A DNA stretch of 64,000 nucleotides from Rhodospirillaceae bacterium (GTDB lineage Bacteria > Pseudomonadota > Alphaproteobacteria > CACIAM-22H2), in assembly GCA_022843945.1 (NCBI GenBank), contig JALHMR010000008.1:1-64000 (forward strand). The letters are read 5' to 3'. Both the position numbers and the translations under genes were made by a program. Of this stretch, positions 55,512 through 63,999 are shown in pieces. Below the pieces are notes generated by a model, which was not told the origin of the DNA, did not search any database, and saw only the letters and a program-made list of their open reading frames with translations. Position 1 is the stretch's first letter; each line of letters opens with the position of its first letter.

Positions 55512-55777
55512 CGTTCCGCCGGATCTAGCCCGTCGGCTAGCGTCGCGTCGAAATCGCCCCAGTCCTCTCGCTCGTGGGCCATCTCGCGGAACGTATCGGC
55601 CCACGAAAGCCGGCTGTCTTTTCGTTGCCCGCGCAGGAGAAGCCCGTCGGCCCGCTCTTCGGCAACGAGAGTGCCGGTGATGCCGTATTTCTGCAGCGTC
55701 GCTTTGGGCAGGCGTACGCCGCGCGAGTTGCCGATCGGCACCAGCTTCAGCTCAACAGTTCGCGGGCGCTTTTCCAT
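55505..55777 (-). CDS. MazE/AbrB-family antitoxin
   Basis: The 90-residue protein has an N-terminal SpoVT-AbrB DNA-binding domain (VELKLVPIGNSRGVRLPKATLQKYG) and an acidic C-terminal tail (WGDFDATLADGLDPAERW) that would bind and block the toxin. Its ATG (55775-55777) lies inside the palindromic operator, so the transcript is probably leaderless or nearly so. Confidence 0.92.
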   Translation of the reverse strand: MEKRPRTVELKLVPIGNSRGVRLPKATLQKYGITGTLVAEERADGLLLRGQRKDSRLSWADTFREMAHEREDWGDFDATLADGLDPAERW

Positions 55778-55798
55778 GTAATTACCGTAATTACATGG
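55774..55798. promoter_or_regulatory. palindromic operator of the toxin-antitoxin operon
   Basis: A perfect inverted repeat with 12-bp arms (CCATGTAATTAC and its complement) around one central base overlaps the antitoxin start codon. AbrB/MazE antitoxins bind such AT-rich palindromes to repress their own operon, so this is the likely autoregulatory site. Confidence 0.8.
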
Positions 55799-55891
55799 GC
55801 GGCACGTGTCAACGCCGCCGTTCAGCCTTGCGGCGACGGGACGCCTCCATCGCGTCGGAAGGAACCGTGATGCTCCAAGGCGCTGGCGAGG

Positions 55892-55977
55892 TTAGACCGT
55901 CGCCTTGGGCTTCTGCTGGAGATGCTCCTGCAGGCGCGGCATCAGCTCGACCAGGTTGCAGGGCCGGAAGCGGTTGT
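55892..55977 (-). repeat. 3' end of moaB: live copy of the diverged direct repeat
   Basis: These bases form the final 28 codons and stop of moaB and pair with 55,071-55,156 at 76 of 86 positions. Over the aligned codons only four amino acids of 25 differ, and several other differences are silent. Confidence 0.9.
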
Positions 55978-56449
55978 CGAGCTGCCAGCGCAGGATCTCC
56001 TCCCAGCCGTCGCGGCAGGCGGAGGGCGAGCCGGGTAGGGCGAAGAGATAGGTGCCGCCGGCGACACCGCCGGTGGCACGGCTCTGCAGCGCCGAGGTGC
56101 CGATCTTCGGGAAGCTGATCATGCGGAACATCTCGCCGAAGCCGTCGATCTTCTTCTCGAACAGCGATTCGAAGGCTTCCGGAGTCACGTCGCGGCCGGT
56201 GACGCCGGTGCCGCCGGTCGAGATCACGCAGTCGATCGCCGGGTCGGCGATCCAGGCGCGCAGCTGGGCGATGATCGCCTTGACGTCGTCGCGCACGATG
56301 GCGCGGGCCGCTGCCTTGTGGCCGGCGCCCTCGATCAGCTCGACCAGCGTGCGGCCCGACTTGTCGTCGTCGAGCGTGCGCGTGTCGGAGATGGTGAGGA
56401 CGGCGATGTTGACCGCGAGGAACGGCCGGGTTTCGTCGATCTTGGGCAT
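55892..56449 (-). CDS. moaB: molybdenum cofactor biosynthesis protein B
   Basis: The 185-residue MoaB/Mog-fold protein has the molybdopterin-binding motif STGGTGVTGRDVTPEA and the LPGSPSAC loop. It adenylylates molybdopterin or acts in an equivalent step of cofactor synthesis. ATG 56449. Its last 86 bases are duplicated in diverged form beyond the toxin-antitoxin pair at 55,071. Confidence 0.95.
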   Translation of the reverse strand: MPKIDETRPFLAVNIAVLTISDTRTLDDDKSGRTLVELIEGAGHKAAARAIVRDDVKAIIAQLRAWIADPAIDCVISTGGTGVTGRDVTPEAFESLFEKKIDGFGEMFRMISFPKIGTSALQSRATGGVAGGTYLFALPGSPSACRDGWEEILRWQLDNRFRPCNLVELMPRLQEHLQQKPKATV

Positions 56450-56506
56450 GGGCCGAGTATAGCCCGGCGCGGGTCCCCCGCGCTAATGCGCGGGCCGGCA
56501 ACCGCG

Positions 56507-58732
56507 CTAACGCGCGGCTTTCTTCTTCTTGTCGACGGCGGCCTTGCTGGCTTTCACCGGCACCGCCTTCTTGGCCACGAGATCGGCCGGGCGTGCGGCG
56601 GGCGGCAGCGGCAGGGCGGCGGCAGTCAGGACCGGTGCGGCCACGGCGGCAGCGGTGCCGCCGATCGGCAGCCGCGTGTCCAGACGCGGTTCGATCTTCG
56701 ACAGCTCGCGTGACGGCTCGAGACTGACCAGCTCGATCCGCGTGGCGGGAGGCGGGGCCGGCGCGGCAGCGGGGACAGGCGCGGGGGCGGCGGTGGGCTC
56801 CGGGATGGCGGCGGGCGCGGCGGCAGCCGGCACGATGTTCGCCGTTTGCGGACCCTGCGGGGCGCGCGGCGCGGCGGCGACCATGGTCGACGGCGCGGCC
56901 TCGGCCGGGCCATAGGTTGGCCAGTCGCCGGCGGCGATCAGGTCGAGCGAGGGCGTCGGATGGCCGAGGCGCTCGGAGTACATCCAGTAATTATAGAGGA
57001 CGCGGGTGATGTAATGCCGCGTCTCGGGGGCGGGCACGGTCTCGATGAAGAGCAGCGCGTCGTCGCCGGGATCACCGCGCATGTCCTGCTTGCGCTTCCA
57101 CTTGGCGAGATTGCCGGGGCCGCCGTTATAGGCAGCGGCGAGGCGCAGCAGGTCGCCGCCGACATCCGGGTTGTCGAGCAGGTGCTTGAGATACTTCTGG
57201 CCGAGCGCGATGTTGAGGCCGGGCTCGTAGAGATCGGGCAGCCTTGTCTTGAAGCTGCGGTTGCCGTCCATGAGCTGCGCCGTGCCCGGCATCAGCTGCA
57301 TCAGGCCGCGCGCGCCCGCCCGCGACAGCGCCTTGGGGTTGAACGCCGATTCCTGGCGCATGACGGCGTAGATCAGCGCCGGGTCGATCTCGAAGCCTTT
57401 CTCCGGCTTCCACGGCGGGATGGGATAGAGCGCGCCGTCGTAGCGCCGTCCGTCGAGCTCCGAGAGTTCGCGGCCGAGGCGCATCGACAGCGACGGCATG
57501 CCGGCGCGCATGGCGACACCGAGCAGGGCGCGCAGGAAGGGCACGCCGCCGGTGGGCCTGAGGCGCGCGAATTCGCGCTCGGCGCGGCCGTATTCGCCGA
57601 CCTGGACGAGGGCGAAGGCGCGGCCGCCGGACGCCGTGCCGAGGATGGAGTCGACGTCGTTCTTCGACAGCGAGGGCGGATCCCAGGCCAGCGCCGGGGC
57701 GACGCTCATGGTGCGCGCCGCGAGCAGGCCGTAGAAGGTGCGCGGATATTCGGCCGCCTGCAGCGTCCAGTAGCTCACCACCTCGGGGCGGCGGCCCTGC
57801 AGGTAGGAGCGGCCGGCCCAGAAGGCGCCGGCGGACAGGTCCCACGGCGTGGCGTTGTGCGTGCGGGCCAGCGCTTCGAAGTAGCGTGCCGCCTCGAGGT
57901 AGCGTCCCAGCTTGTAGAGCGACAGGCCGGCGATCCAGTTGGCGCGCGGCACGGCCTGGCCGGAGCGCGAGGCGGCCTCGGAGGCGAGCTCATGGGCGCG
58001 GTTGTCCTGGCCTTGCGCGAACCAGCCGGCGGCCACGCGAGCTTTCCAATAGTCATACTCGCCGTCGGAGAGCAGGCGCGTGGTCTCGCGCGTGCGCAGC
58101 AGCTGTTCGGCGCCGTTCAGATCGCCGGCGCGCAGGCGCTGGCTGATCTGGCCCTTGATGCCCGAGGCCTTGCCCAGCGCTTCGCCGATCAGCTTCGGCC
58201 CGGGCGGCGAGGGCGCATCGGCGATCTCGGTCGTCTCGTCGGGCGATTCGGGCGCCTCTTCCTCGTCGTCGAACCAGCCGGCCTGGAGCTTCTCGACCGT
58301 CGGCCGGCGCAAGGGGGCGGCACCCTTCTTGGGGGCGCGGCTGAGGGCGAGGCGATAGAGGATGCCGGCGTCGGGATGGTCGGCGTAGTCCTTGAGCCAG
58401 GCGGCGAGCTCGCCATAGGCCGAGCGATAATTCTTGTGCAGGTAGCGCTGCGCCAGCGCGTGGCCGACCAGGCGCTTGTCCTTGAGTTTGGCGATCTCGC
58501 GCTCGGCGGCCGGCCAGTCTTCGGCGTTGTTGGCGGCGAAGATCTTCTTGTAGAGCGCGATGTCCGCGGCGCTCAAAACCTGCGGCAGGTCAAGCGCCCA
58601 CTGGGCCTGGAGATCGACGCGGCTCAGCGCCGCCGTTTCGGTCTTGGCGGCCGCCCATAGTGGAGCCGGCGCCAGCAGGGCCAGCGCGACGGCCGTCGCG
58701 GCGATGGTGTATGGACGCAAAAAGCCCCTCAA
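56507..58732 (-). CDS. soluble lytic murein transglycosylase (GH23)
   Basis: The 741-residue periplasmic enzyme has a signal peptide (ALALLAPAPLWAAA), a long TPR-like alpha-superhelical ring domain (about 40-430) and a GH23 domain with the catalytic Glu in MRQESAFNPKALSRAGARGLMQLMPGTA. An Ala/Pro-rich tail of about 110 residues ending in KKKKAAR is unusual and could bind peptidoglycan or nucleic acid. It cuts glycan strands to anhydro-muropeptides. Confidence 0.95.
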   Translation of the reverse strand: MRGFLRPYTIAATAVALALLAPAPLWAAAKTETAALSRVDLQAQWALDLPQVLSAADIALYKKIFAANNAEDWPAAEREIAKLKDKRLVGHALAQRYLHKNYRSAYGELAAWLKDYADHPDAGILYRLALSRAPKKGAAPLRRPTVEKLQAGWFDDEEEAPESPDETTEIADAPSPPGPKLIGEALGKASGIKGQISQRLRAGDLNGAEQLLRTRETTRLLSDGEYDYWKARVAAGWFAQGQDNRAHELASEAASRSGQAVPRANWIAGLSLYKLGRYLEAARYFEALARTHNATPWDLSAGAFWAGRSYLQGRRPEVVSYWTLQAAEYPRTFYGLLAARTMSVAPALAWDPPSLSKNDVDSILGTASGGRAFALVQVGEYGRAEREFARLRPTGGVPFLRALLGVAMRAGMPSLSMRLGRELSELDGRRYDGALYPIPPWKPEKGFEIDPALIYAVMRQESAFNPKALSRAGARGLMQLMPGTAQLMDGNRSFKTRLPDLYEPGLNIALGQKYLKHLLDNPDVGGDLLRLAAAYNGGPGNLAKWKRKQDMRGDPGDDALLFIETVPAPETRHYITRVLYNYWMYSERLGHPTPSLDLIAAGDWPTYGPAEAAPSTMVAAAPRAPQGPQTANIVPAAAAPAAIPEPTAAPAPVPAAAPAPPPATRIELVSLEPSRELSKIEPRLDTRLPIGGTAAAVAAPVLTAAALPLPPAARPADLVAKKAVPVKASKAAVDKKKKAAR

Positions 58733-58901
58733 CCCCTCGTCCCCCGATCCCCTTGCCCCGATACGATGCCCCCACCCCTAGACGGGTAGGGTTAACAGCA
58801 TCGCTTGGAGTTTTTAATAAGTGATCAAAGCGTGGGCGGGCAAGGAAAAACAGCCGCCGGGACTACAAAAGTATAGGCAAGTTTTGCCCAGTCCCTGTGG
58901 G

Positions 58902-59783
58902 CTATTGGTTTGTCACAGTGATGCCCAAAGATCGCATTTTACTTTGGAGAGACAGTAAATCGCGCCAGGACTCGCGTTTCTGTGCTGGTGAACGCAGTAA
59001 ATACGCAGGGTGGAAGGTCGGCAAGGTGGGTAACGCCCCGTCGAGGCCGGGAATCGCCAGCTCGCGCCACTTGCCGCGCAGGCGGATGATGCCCTCGGTC
59101 GTGTTGAGCAGCGTCTTGGCCGAGGTTCCGCCCAATAAAACCAGGACCTTAGGCTTGACCAGGGCGATATGGCGCTCGACGAAAGGCACGCAAGCGGCGA
59201 TCTCGGCGCCGGTCGGCTGGCGGTTGCCGGGCGGCCGCCAGAACAGGATATTGGTGATGTAAACCTTTGATCGGTCGAGGTTTATCCACTGCAGCATGCG
59301 GTCGAGCAGCTGCCCCGAGACGCCGACGAAGGGCTTGCCCTGGCGGTCCTCGTCGGCGCCCGGCGCCTCGCCGACAAACATGATCTCGGCCAAGGGGTTG
59401 CCGTCGGCGAACACGGTGTTGCTGGCGGTCGCCTTGAGGGCGCAGCCGGTGAACGAGCGCACCGCCGCCTCGAGCTCGGCCACCGAGTTCGCCCCCGCCG
59501 CCAGGGCTGCCGCCGAGGCGACCGCCGCCGAAGGCGCCGAAGAAGAAGCCGCCGAAGATCCCCCCGAGATTGTCCGCGAGGAACCCGCCGAGGAACCCGC
59601 CGAGCGGGCCGACGAAGGTTGCATGGTGCCGGCCGGGCGGGCCCGAGCGGGCGCGGCCGGCTGCCGGACCGGCGCGGCGGCGGCCGGCGCCTGGGGCAGG
59701 GCAAAGCGGTCGACCGGTTCGTCGCCTATCGCCTCGTCGGCGCCCATGTCGATCTGCCATTGCAGAGTCGCGAGATCGGTCAT
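58902..59783 (-). CDS. family 4 uracil-DNA glycosylase lacking the full Fe-S cysteine set
   Basis: The 293-residue enzyme has a low-complexity Ser/Ala linker (about 35-95) and a family 4 UDG domain: [19 protein letters not shown] with the catalytic loop, [13 protein letters not shown] and the C-terminal [10 protein letters not shown]. It removes uracil from DNA. Only two Cys are present (GCALK and ACVPF), so the four-Cys [4Fe-4S] site of classical family 4 enzymes is not complete; this is common in alphaproteobacterial homologues. Confidence 0.92.
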   Translation of the reverse strand: MTDLATLQWQIDMGADEAIGDEPVDRFALPQAPAAAAPVRQPAAPARARPAGTMQPSSARSAGSSAGSSRTISGGSSAASSSAPSAAVASAAALAAGANSVAELEAAVRSFTGCALKATASNTVFADGNPLAEIMFVGEAPGADEDRQGKPFVGVSGQLLDRMLQWINLDRSKVYITNILFWRPPGNRQPTGAEIAACVPFVERHIALVKPKVLVLLGGTSAKTLLNTTEGIIRLRGKWRELAIPGLDGALPTLPTFHPAYLLRSPAQKRESWRDLLSLQSKMRSLGITVTNQ

Positions 59784-59805
59784 CGGGGCGAGCCTAACAT
59801 GGGCC

Positions 59806-59880
59806 GGGGATCAGGAGCGCTCTCGCGCAGTCGCAGACGACTGCGCTGCCGCGCGATCGCGCAACCGAAGACGGTTGCGC
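59806..59880 (-). repeat. double-hairpin intergenic repeat, copy 1
   Basis: Two adjacent perfect stems, GCGCAGTCG / CGACTGCGC (59,825-59,846) and GCGCAACCG / CGGTTGCGC (59,859-59,880), lie directly behind the stop of the beta-helix gene. The unit recurs at 62,658 behind the related gene, with compensating stem changes. It may act as terminator or mRNA-stability element on minus. Confidence 0.75.
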
Positions 59881-61517
59881 TAGGGTCCGCAGCTCGCCGC
59901 GTTGTTGAACGCAATAACCGCGCCCGACCCCGCAGCGGTGATCGTGCAATTGCCGCCGTTGTTGGTGTTGCCGGTGGAGCCGGCGGCGATCACCGCGGTG
60001 CCGAGATCCACTGCCCGGCTGTTGCCGGCGTTGGAGCCCGACGCGCTCAGCGTGTTCCCGGCGACCGTGGCGCCGGAGGCCGAGACGACGATCGCCGTCG
60101 CCGTGCTGGTGGTCGAGCTGGCGGTGGCCGTGTTGTTGCGCACCGCGATGCCGCTCGCCCCGGTGACGACCGCGATGGCGATGGCCGCGCCGCCCGTGGC
60201 CGAGGCGCTCAGCGTGTTGTTGGCGATGGTGGCGCCGCTGACGGCGTTGGCCCGCACCGCGACGCCGCCGGTCGCCTGGCTGTTGCTCACGCTCAGGCCG
60301 GAGAGCGTGCTGTTGCTCGCCATGTCGACCGTCGGGTCGAAGCCGGCGATGACGCCGGCGATGGTGGCCGTGGACGTGGTCAGGGTGGCGGTGCGGCCGG
60401 ACGGGCTGCGCACCGTCAGCGTGCCGGCCCCCATCAGCGTCTGTCCGCCGGCCAGCGTGGTGATCGCGGTGGTGTTGAAGGTCCCCTGCAGGATGACGAT
60501 GCTGTTCGCTCCCGCCGCCGTCACCGCCGCCGGCAGGGCGGCGCCGGCGGTGCTGGCGCTGCTGATCACCGTGATGCCGGCGCCGCCCGCCGTGGCGCTG
60601 ACGATCTCCGTGATATAGGCACCGGCTTGGGCGACCACGTCGATGTCGCGCACCACCGGATCGGTCATGCGCCGCTCCATCGCCGTCAGGCGCGCGGGCT
60701 CGCCGCCGAAGAGCTGCAGCGGCAGGCGCAGCCGGGCCGAGGCGAAGCCGGTGGTGCCGCGCGGGCCGTCGTTCTGCACCTCGCCGCCCAGCGCGAAGCG
60801 CGAGCCCGACCACAGGAACGGCACTTCATCGAACACGAGCTCGGCCCTCGCCCGGGGACCCTGCACCGGGTTCACGCCCTCGGCCGTGAAGCGGTAGGCG
60901 CCGGCGAAGACGCGGAGCTGCCGGCCGGAATTGGCGTCGAACAGCGGCAGGCGCCAGCCGATCTCGCCGTCGAAGCCGCTCAGCGAGCGCTCCTCGCCGC
61001 CGCGGAAGAGGACCGTGGTCCCCGACATCTCCGCCGTGTTCAGGCTGTCGACGTTGCGGCTGCGCCGCCCCTGCGGCAGGTAGGCGTTGAACCGGACATC
61101 CCAGTCGAGCGACAGCGCCTCGGCGCCCAGCGTCACCTGGTTGAAGTAGTTGTCGTGCTCGCTGCGCCGGCGGTCGAAATAGCCGTAGCCGCCGAGGTTC
61201 CAGCCGCTGTCCAGCATGTGCCGCAGGCCGAGACCGATGTTGCCCTCGCGGCTGGCCTCGTCGTCGAACCGCCCCTTGAGATTGCCGAAGAGCAGCGAGC
61301 TGCCGTTCTGCAGCAGCGGCACGAAGAGGTCGCCCTCGCCGAGGTTGCGCTTGTTGCCCGCCTTGCCCTCGAGGTCGAGATGCGGCCCCCATTTCAGGGG
61401 CGGGGACGGCGGCGCCGTCACCGTCTGCGCGGCCAGGGGGGCGGCCAGGAGAGCGAGCGCCAGCGCCACGGCACGCGCGATACCTCGACCGCTCGCGATG
61501 TCGATCCCCTGTGGCAC
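59880..61517 (-). CDS. inverse autotransporter barrel with beta-helix passenger
   Basis: The 545-residue protein has a signal peptide ([14 protein letters not shown]), a beta-barrel domain of the inverse-autotransporter (intimin/invasin) kind at about 40-280 with [21 protein letters not shown] and FNAYLPQG, then a Thr/Ala/Asn-rich right-handed beta-helix passenger ([15 protein letters not shown] and similar turns) ending in [22 protein letters not shown] in two pieces. The passenger should be exposed at the cell surface (type Ve secretion). Ligand unknown. Confidence 0.82.
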   Translation of the reverse strand: MPQGIDIASGRGIARAVALALALLAAPLAAQTVTAPPSPPLKWGPHLDLEGKAGNKRNLGEGDLFVPLLQNGSSLLFGNLKGRFDDEASREGNIGLGLRHMLDSGWNLGGYGYFDRRRSEHDNYFNQVTLGAEALSLDWDVRFNAYLPQGRRSRNVDSLNTAEMSGTTVLFRGGEERSLSGFDGEIGWRLPLFDANSGRQLRVFAGAYRFTAEGVNPVQGPRARAELVFDEVPFLWSGSRFALGGEVQNDGPRGTTGFASARLRLPLQLFGGEPARLTAMERRMTDPVVRDIDVVAQAGAYITEIVSATAGGAGITVISSASTAGAALPAAVTAAGANSIVILQGTFNTTAITTLAGGQTLMGAGTLTVRSPSGRTATLTTSTATIAGVIAGFDPTVDMASNSTLSGLSVSNSQATGGVAVRANAVSGATIANNTLSASATGGAAIAIAVVTGASGIAVRNNTATASSTTSTATAIVVSASGATVAGNTLSASGSNAGNSRAVDLGTAVIAAGSTGNTNNGGNCTITAAGSGAVIAFNNAASCGP

Positions 61518-61635
61518 GCCCCCCCGCTGCCGTTATGCGGATCCCGCTCCGGCTATTAACCATGTCGGCTAAGAGCCGGCAACGGGGGCGCTCCGGCGCA
61601 ACGGCCCGTCGCCGAAGGTCGGCCCGAGGGCCGCC

Positions 61636-62559
61636 TCAACGATCCTCCTCGTCTGTGTCGATCGTGCCGACCACTTCCGGGAAATCGTGGTAGTTGGCGG
61701 TCCAGCGGATCATGTCCCCCGGACTTTCGGGGGCCGACATGCCCTTGATCTCGATTTGGCTGCCGGTGACGATCTGCCATTCCTGGAAGCCTTCCTGCTG
61801 GATCCGCTGCACCTTCGCCGTCAGGGTCCAGTTAACGTACTGCAAGGGCACCCAGCATGCTTGGGGATGCGTGCCGCTCTTGAACACGAGGGCCATCACG
61901 AATTCATCGTTCTGGATGATCGTCTCGAACTTCCGGGGCAGCCACGTGTAGGGGCTGTCGTTCGTCTCCAGCCGGCCGGTGACCGGCACCGGGTTGCAGT
62001 AGAGATAGGTCTGCGCGCCCTCCTTTATGTCGAGGGCCTGCTCGTTGTTCGTCCAGCGCCGGATCATGTCTCGGCCCTGGATATAGGCCGTGTCCCCCTC
62101 GATGAGCTGGATCGCGCAGAGCTGTCCGTTGGGCGAAAGGCCGGTCGGGTCGACCTCGAAGATGAAATCGATCGAGCCGACGATGGCCGGTGTCCCTTTG
62201 ATGCGCTCCAGCTTGAGGGGCTCGGGATCGACCTCCGGCATCATCAGCGTCGGGGCGAGGATCGTGACGATCCAGCAATACTCCTCCTTCAACCACGCGC
62301 CGCCGCCCAGCAGCCAGATGACGCTTGCCTCGACGATTTCCTGGCCGCCGCGCCGCGCCACGAACGTGACCTGCAGGGTGCTGCCGGTCTGGAGGTCCAG
62401 CCATTCGCCACGGTGGATGTCGCCGCGGAAGCCGCCGCACGGGCAGGTGCCGCCGGAAAACTGCCAGGTGATGCCGGTGGGGATTCGACCTTGCGTGTTC
62501 CCGATCTCCAGGACGATGGGGACACCCACCTCCGCCGTGAACTGGACGTATTGCGGCAT
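61636..62559 (-). CDS. unrecognised beta-rich protein between the two beta-helix genes
   Basis: The 307-residue protein has no signal peptide. Visible features are CPCGGFRGDIHRGEW (a Cys pair), WLLGGGAWLKEEYCW, and many beta-prone segments with Trp, such as WTLTAKVQRIQQEGFQEW. Less Ala-rich and GC-biased in composition than its neighbours. I recognise no family; a structural or phage-derived origin is possible. ATG 62559 has a GGGGG stretch upstream; a TTG at 62589 is in frame. Confidence 0.75.
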   Translation of the reverse strand: MPQYVQFTAEVGVPIVLEIGNTQGRIPTGITWQFSGGTCPCGGFRGDIHRGEWLDLQTGSTLQVTFVARRGGQEIVEASVIWLLGGGAWLKEEYCWIVTILAPTLMMPEVDPEPLKLERIKGTPAIVGSIDFIFEVDPTGLSPNGQLCAIQLIEGDTAYIQGRDMIRRWTNNEQALDIKEGAQTYLYCNPVPVTGRLETNDSPYTWLPRKFETIIQNDEFVMALVFKSGTHPQACWVPLQYVNWTLTAKVQRIQQEGFQEWQIVTGSQIEIKGMSAPESPGDMIRWTANYHDFPEVVGTIDTDEEDR

Positions 62560-62657
62560 GTCGCCCCCGGAAACGAGGAGGGACGGCAAAAACGCGCCGC
62601 GGCGCGCCTTGCCGGACGATGCTAAGACGCGCGGCGGGCCGCTTTGTGAAGCGGGGC

Positions 62658-62736
62658 GGGGATATCAGGAGCGCTCTCGCGCAATCGCGGACGATTGCGC
62701 TGCCGCGCCATACGCGCAGCCGCAAAGCGGCTGCGC
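62658..62736 (-). repeat. double-hairpin intergenic repeat, copy 2
   Basis: Stems are GCGCAATCG / CGATTGCGC (62,679-62,700) and GCGCAGCCGC / GCGGCTGCGC (62,714-62,736). Compared with copy 1, the sixth pair of each stem switches between G-C and A-T on both arms, which keeps pairing. It lies three bases after the beta-helix gene stop. Confidence 0.75.
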
Positions 62737-62739
62737 TGG

Positions 62740-63999
62740 CTAAGGACAGCTCGTGATCGTGCCGGTGAAGCTGATCGTGCCGGTGTTGCCGCCGCCGTTG
62801 GTGCAGATTCCGGCGTTGGCCGTGTTGCCGGTCGAGCCGGCATTGATCGTGGCGTTGGTGAGATTGGCGGCGCTGTTGGTACCGCCGCCGCTCGCGCTCA
62901 GCGTGTTGCTGCTCACGGTTGCTGTCGCGTTGTTGACACGCACACCGTCGCTGCTGACCGTGAGCGCGCCGCCGCCGGTGTTCGTGCCGTTGCCCGTGGC
63001 GCTCACGGTGTTGCCGCTGAAGGTCGTCGTGCCGCCGGTGGCGTCGAGGCCCCGGGCGATGACCGTGGTGGCGCCGCTGGTGTCGCTCGAGCCGGTGGCC
63101 GAGAGGGTGAAGCCGTTGCTCGACCCGGTCACCGTCGAGGCGCCCTGCACGAAGAGGCCGCGCGCCGTGGCCTGGACCGTGTCGGCGGCGCCGCCCCCGG
63201 TCCGGGTGGCCGAGGCGGTGGCGGTGAAGGTATTGCCGGTGGCGGTGACGGTGGCGATGTTGGCGCTGATGGCGTTGACGGTGACGCCCATCGCGTTGGC
63301 CGTCGCCGTCGCCGAGCCCGACAGCGTGCCGCTGTTGCCGGTCAGCGTGGCGGTCGAGTTGGCGACGCTGATTCCCGTCGTGGTCGTGCCCGTGCCGCTG
63401 GAGCTGATGTTGATGGTGTTGCCGCTGACCGTCGTATTGGTCGCATTGGTGAGGATGGTGACGCCGGTCATGCTGCTGGCGCTCGTGGCGCTCATGGTGA
63501 TGGTATTGCCGGAAATGGTGGCGCTGGAGCCGGCGCCGTTGACCTGGATGCCCAGGCCGACGCTGGTGGTGTTGCTGGTGGTGATCCGGTTGCCGCTGAT
63601 GGTGACGTTGGTCGAGCCGCCGGTGACGTCGATGCCGTGCGCCGTGCTGCCGCCGGAGGCCGTGGCGTTGATCACGTTGTCGATGATCCGCACGTTGCTG
63701 ACGCCGCTGACCTCGACGCCCTGGGCGTTGTTGCCGCTGCCGTCCGTGTTGCTGATGGTCATGCCCTGGAGCGTGCTGTTGTTGGCCATGACGATGCTGT
63801 AGTTGGCGCCAGAGACATTGGCGGTGATGCTGGCGCCGGTCGAGGTGGTCAGCACGGCGGTGCGGCCGGAGGGGCTGCGCACCGTAACCGAGCCGTTGCC
63901 CATTACGGTCTGGCCGGCGGCCAGGGTGACGATGCCGCCGGCGCCGGCGGTGGTGGTGAAGGCGCCGGAGAGGATCACGGTCGAGTTGGCGCCGGCGTT
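62740..63999 (-). CDS. beta-helix passenger protein, C-terminal part (5' end outside window)
   Basis: The frame is open to the window end, so the N-terminus and any barrel lie beyond. The visible 419 residues are a Thr/Ser/Asn/Gly-rich right-handed beta-helix with ISGNTI-type turns. It shares VRSPSGRTA and a C-terminal STGNT...C...C ending with the inverse autotransporter at 59,880, so the two are paralogues and this one probably also carries a barrel upstream. Start unknown. Confidence 0.8.
   Translation of the reverse strand, partial: NAGANSTVILSGAFTTTAGAGGIVTLAAGQTVMGNGSVTVRSPSGRTAVLTTSTGASITANVSGANYSIVMANNSTLQGMTISNTDGSGNNAQGVEVSGVSNVRIIDNVINATASGGSTAHGIDVTGGSTNVTISGNRITTSNTTSVGLGIQVNGAGSSATISGNTITMSATSASSMTGVTILTNATNTTVSGNTINISSSGTGTTTTGISVANSTATLTGNSGTLSGSATATANAMGVTVNAISANIATVTATGNTFTATASATRTGGGAADTVQATARGLFVQGASTVTGSSNGFTLSATGSSDTSGATTVIARGLDATGGTTTFSGNTVSATGNGTNTGGGALTVSSDGVRVNNATATVSSNTLSASGGGTNSAANLTNATINAGSTGNTANAGICTNGGGNTGTISFTGTITSCP

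Noticed and set aside
59149-59760. Gly/Phe-rich frame overlapping the glycosylase linker
   Set aside because: It is an alternate frame of the low-complexity Ser/Ala linker and carries no start signal; the glycosylase frame holds the catalytic motifs.
62740-63999. Tandem DNA repeat or CRISPR-like array
   Set aside because: The recurring GCCGGTG-like pattern comes from Thr/Gly/Asn-rich beta-helix coding turns of irregular spacing, with no constant repeat and spacer.
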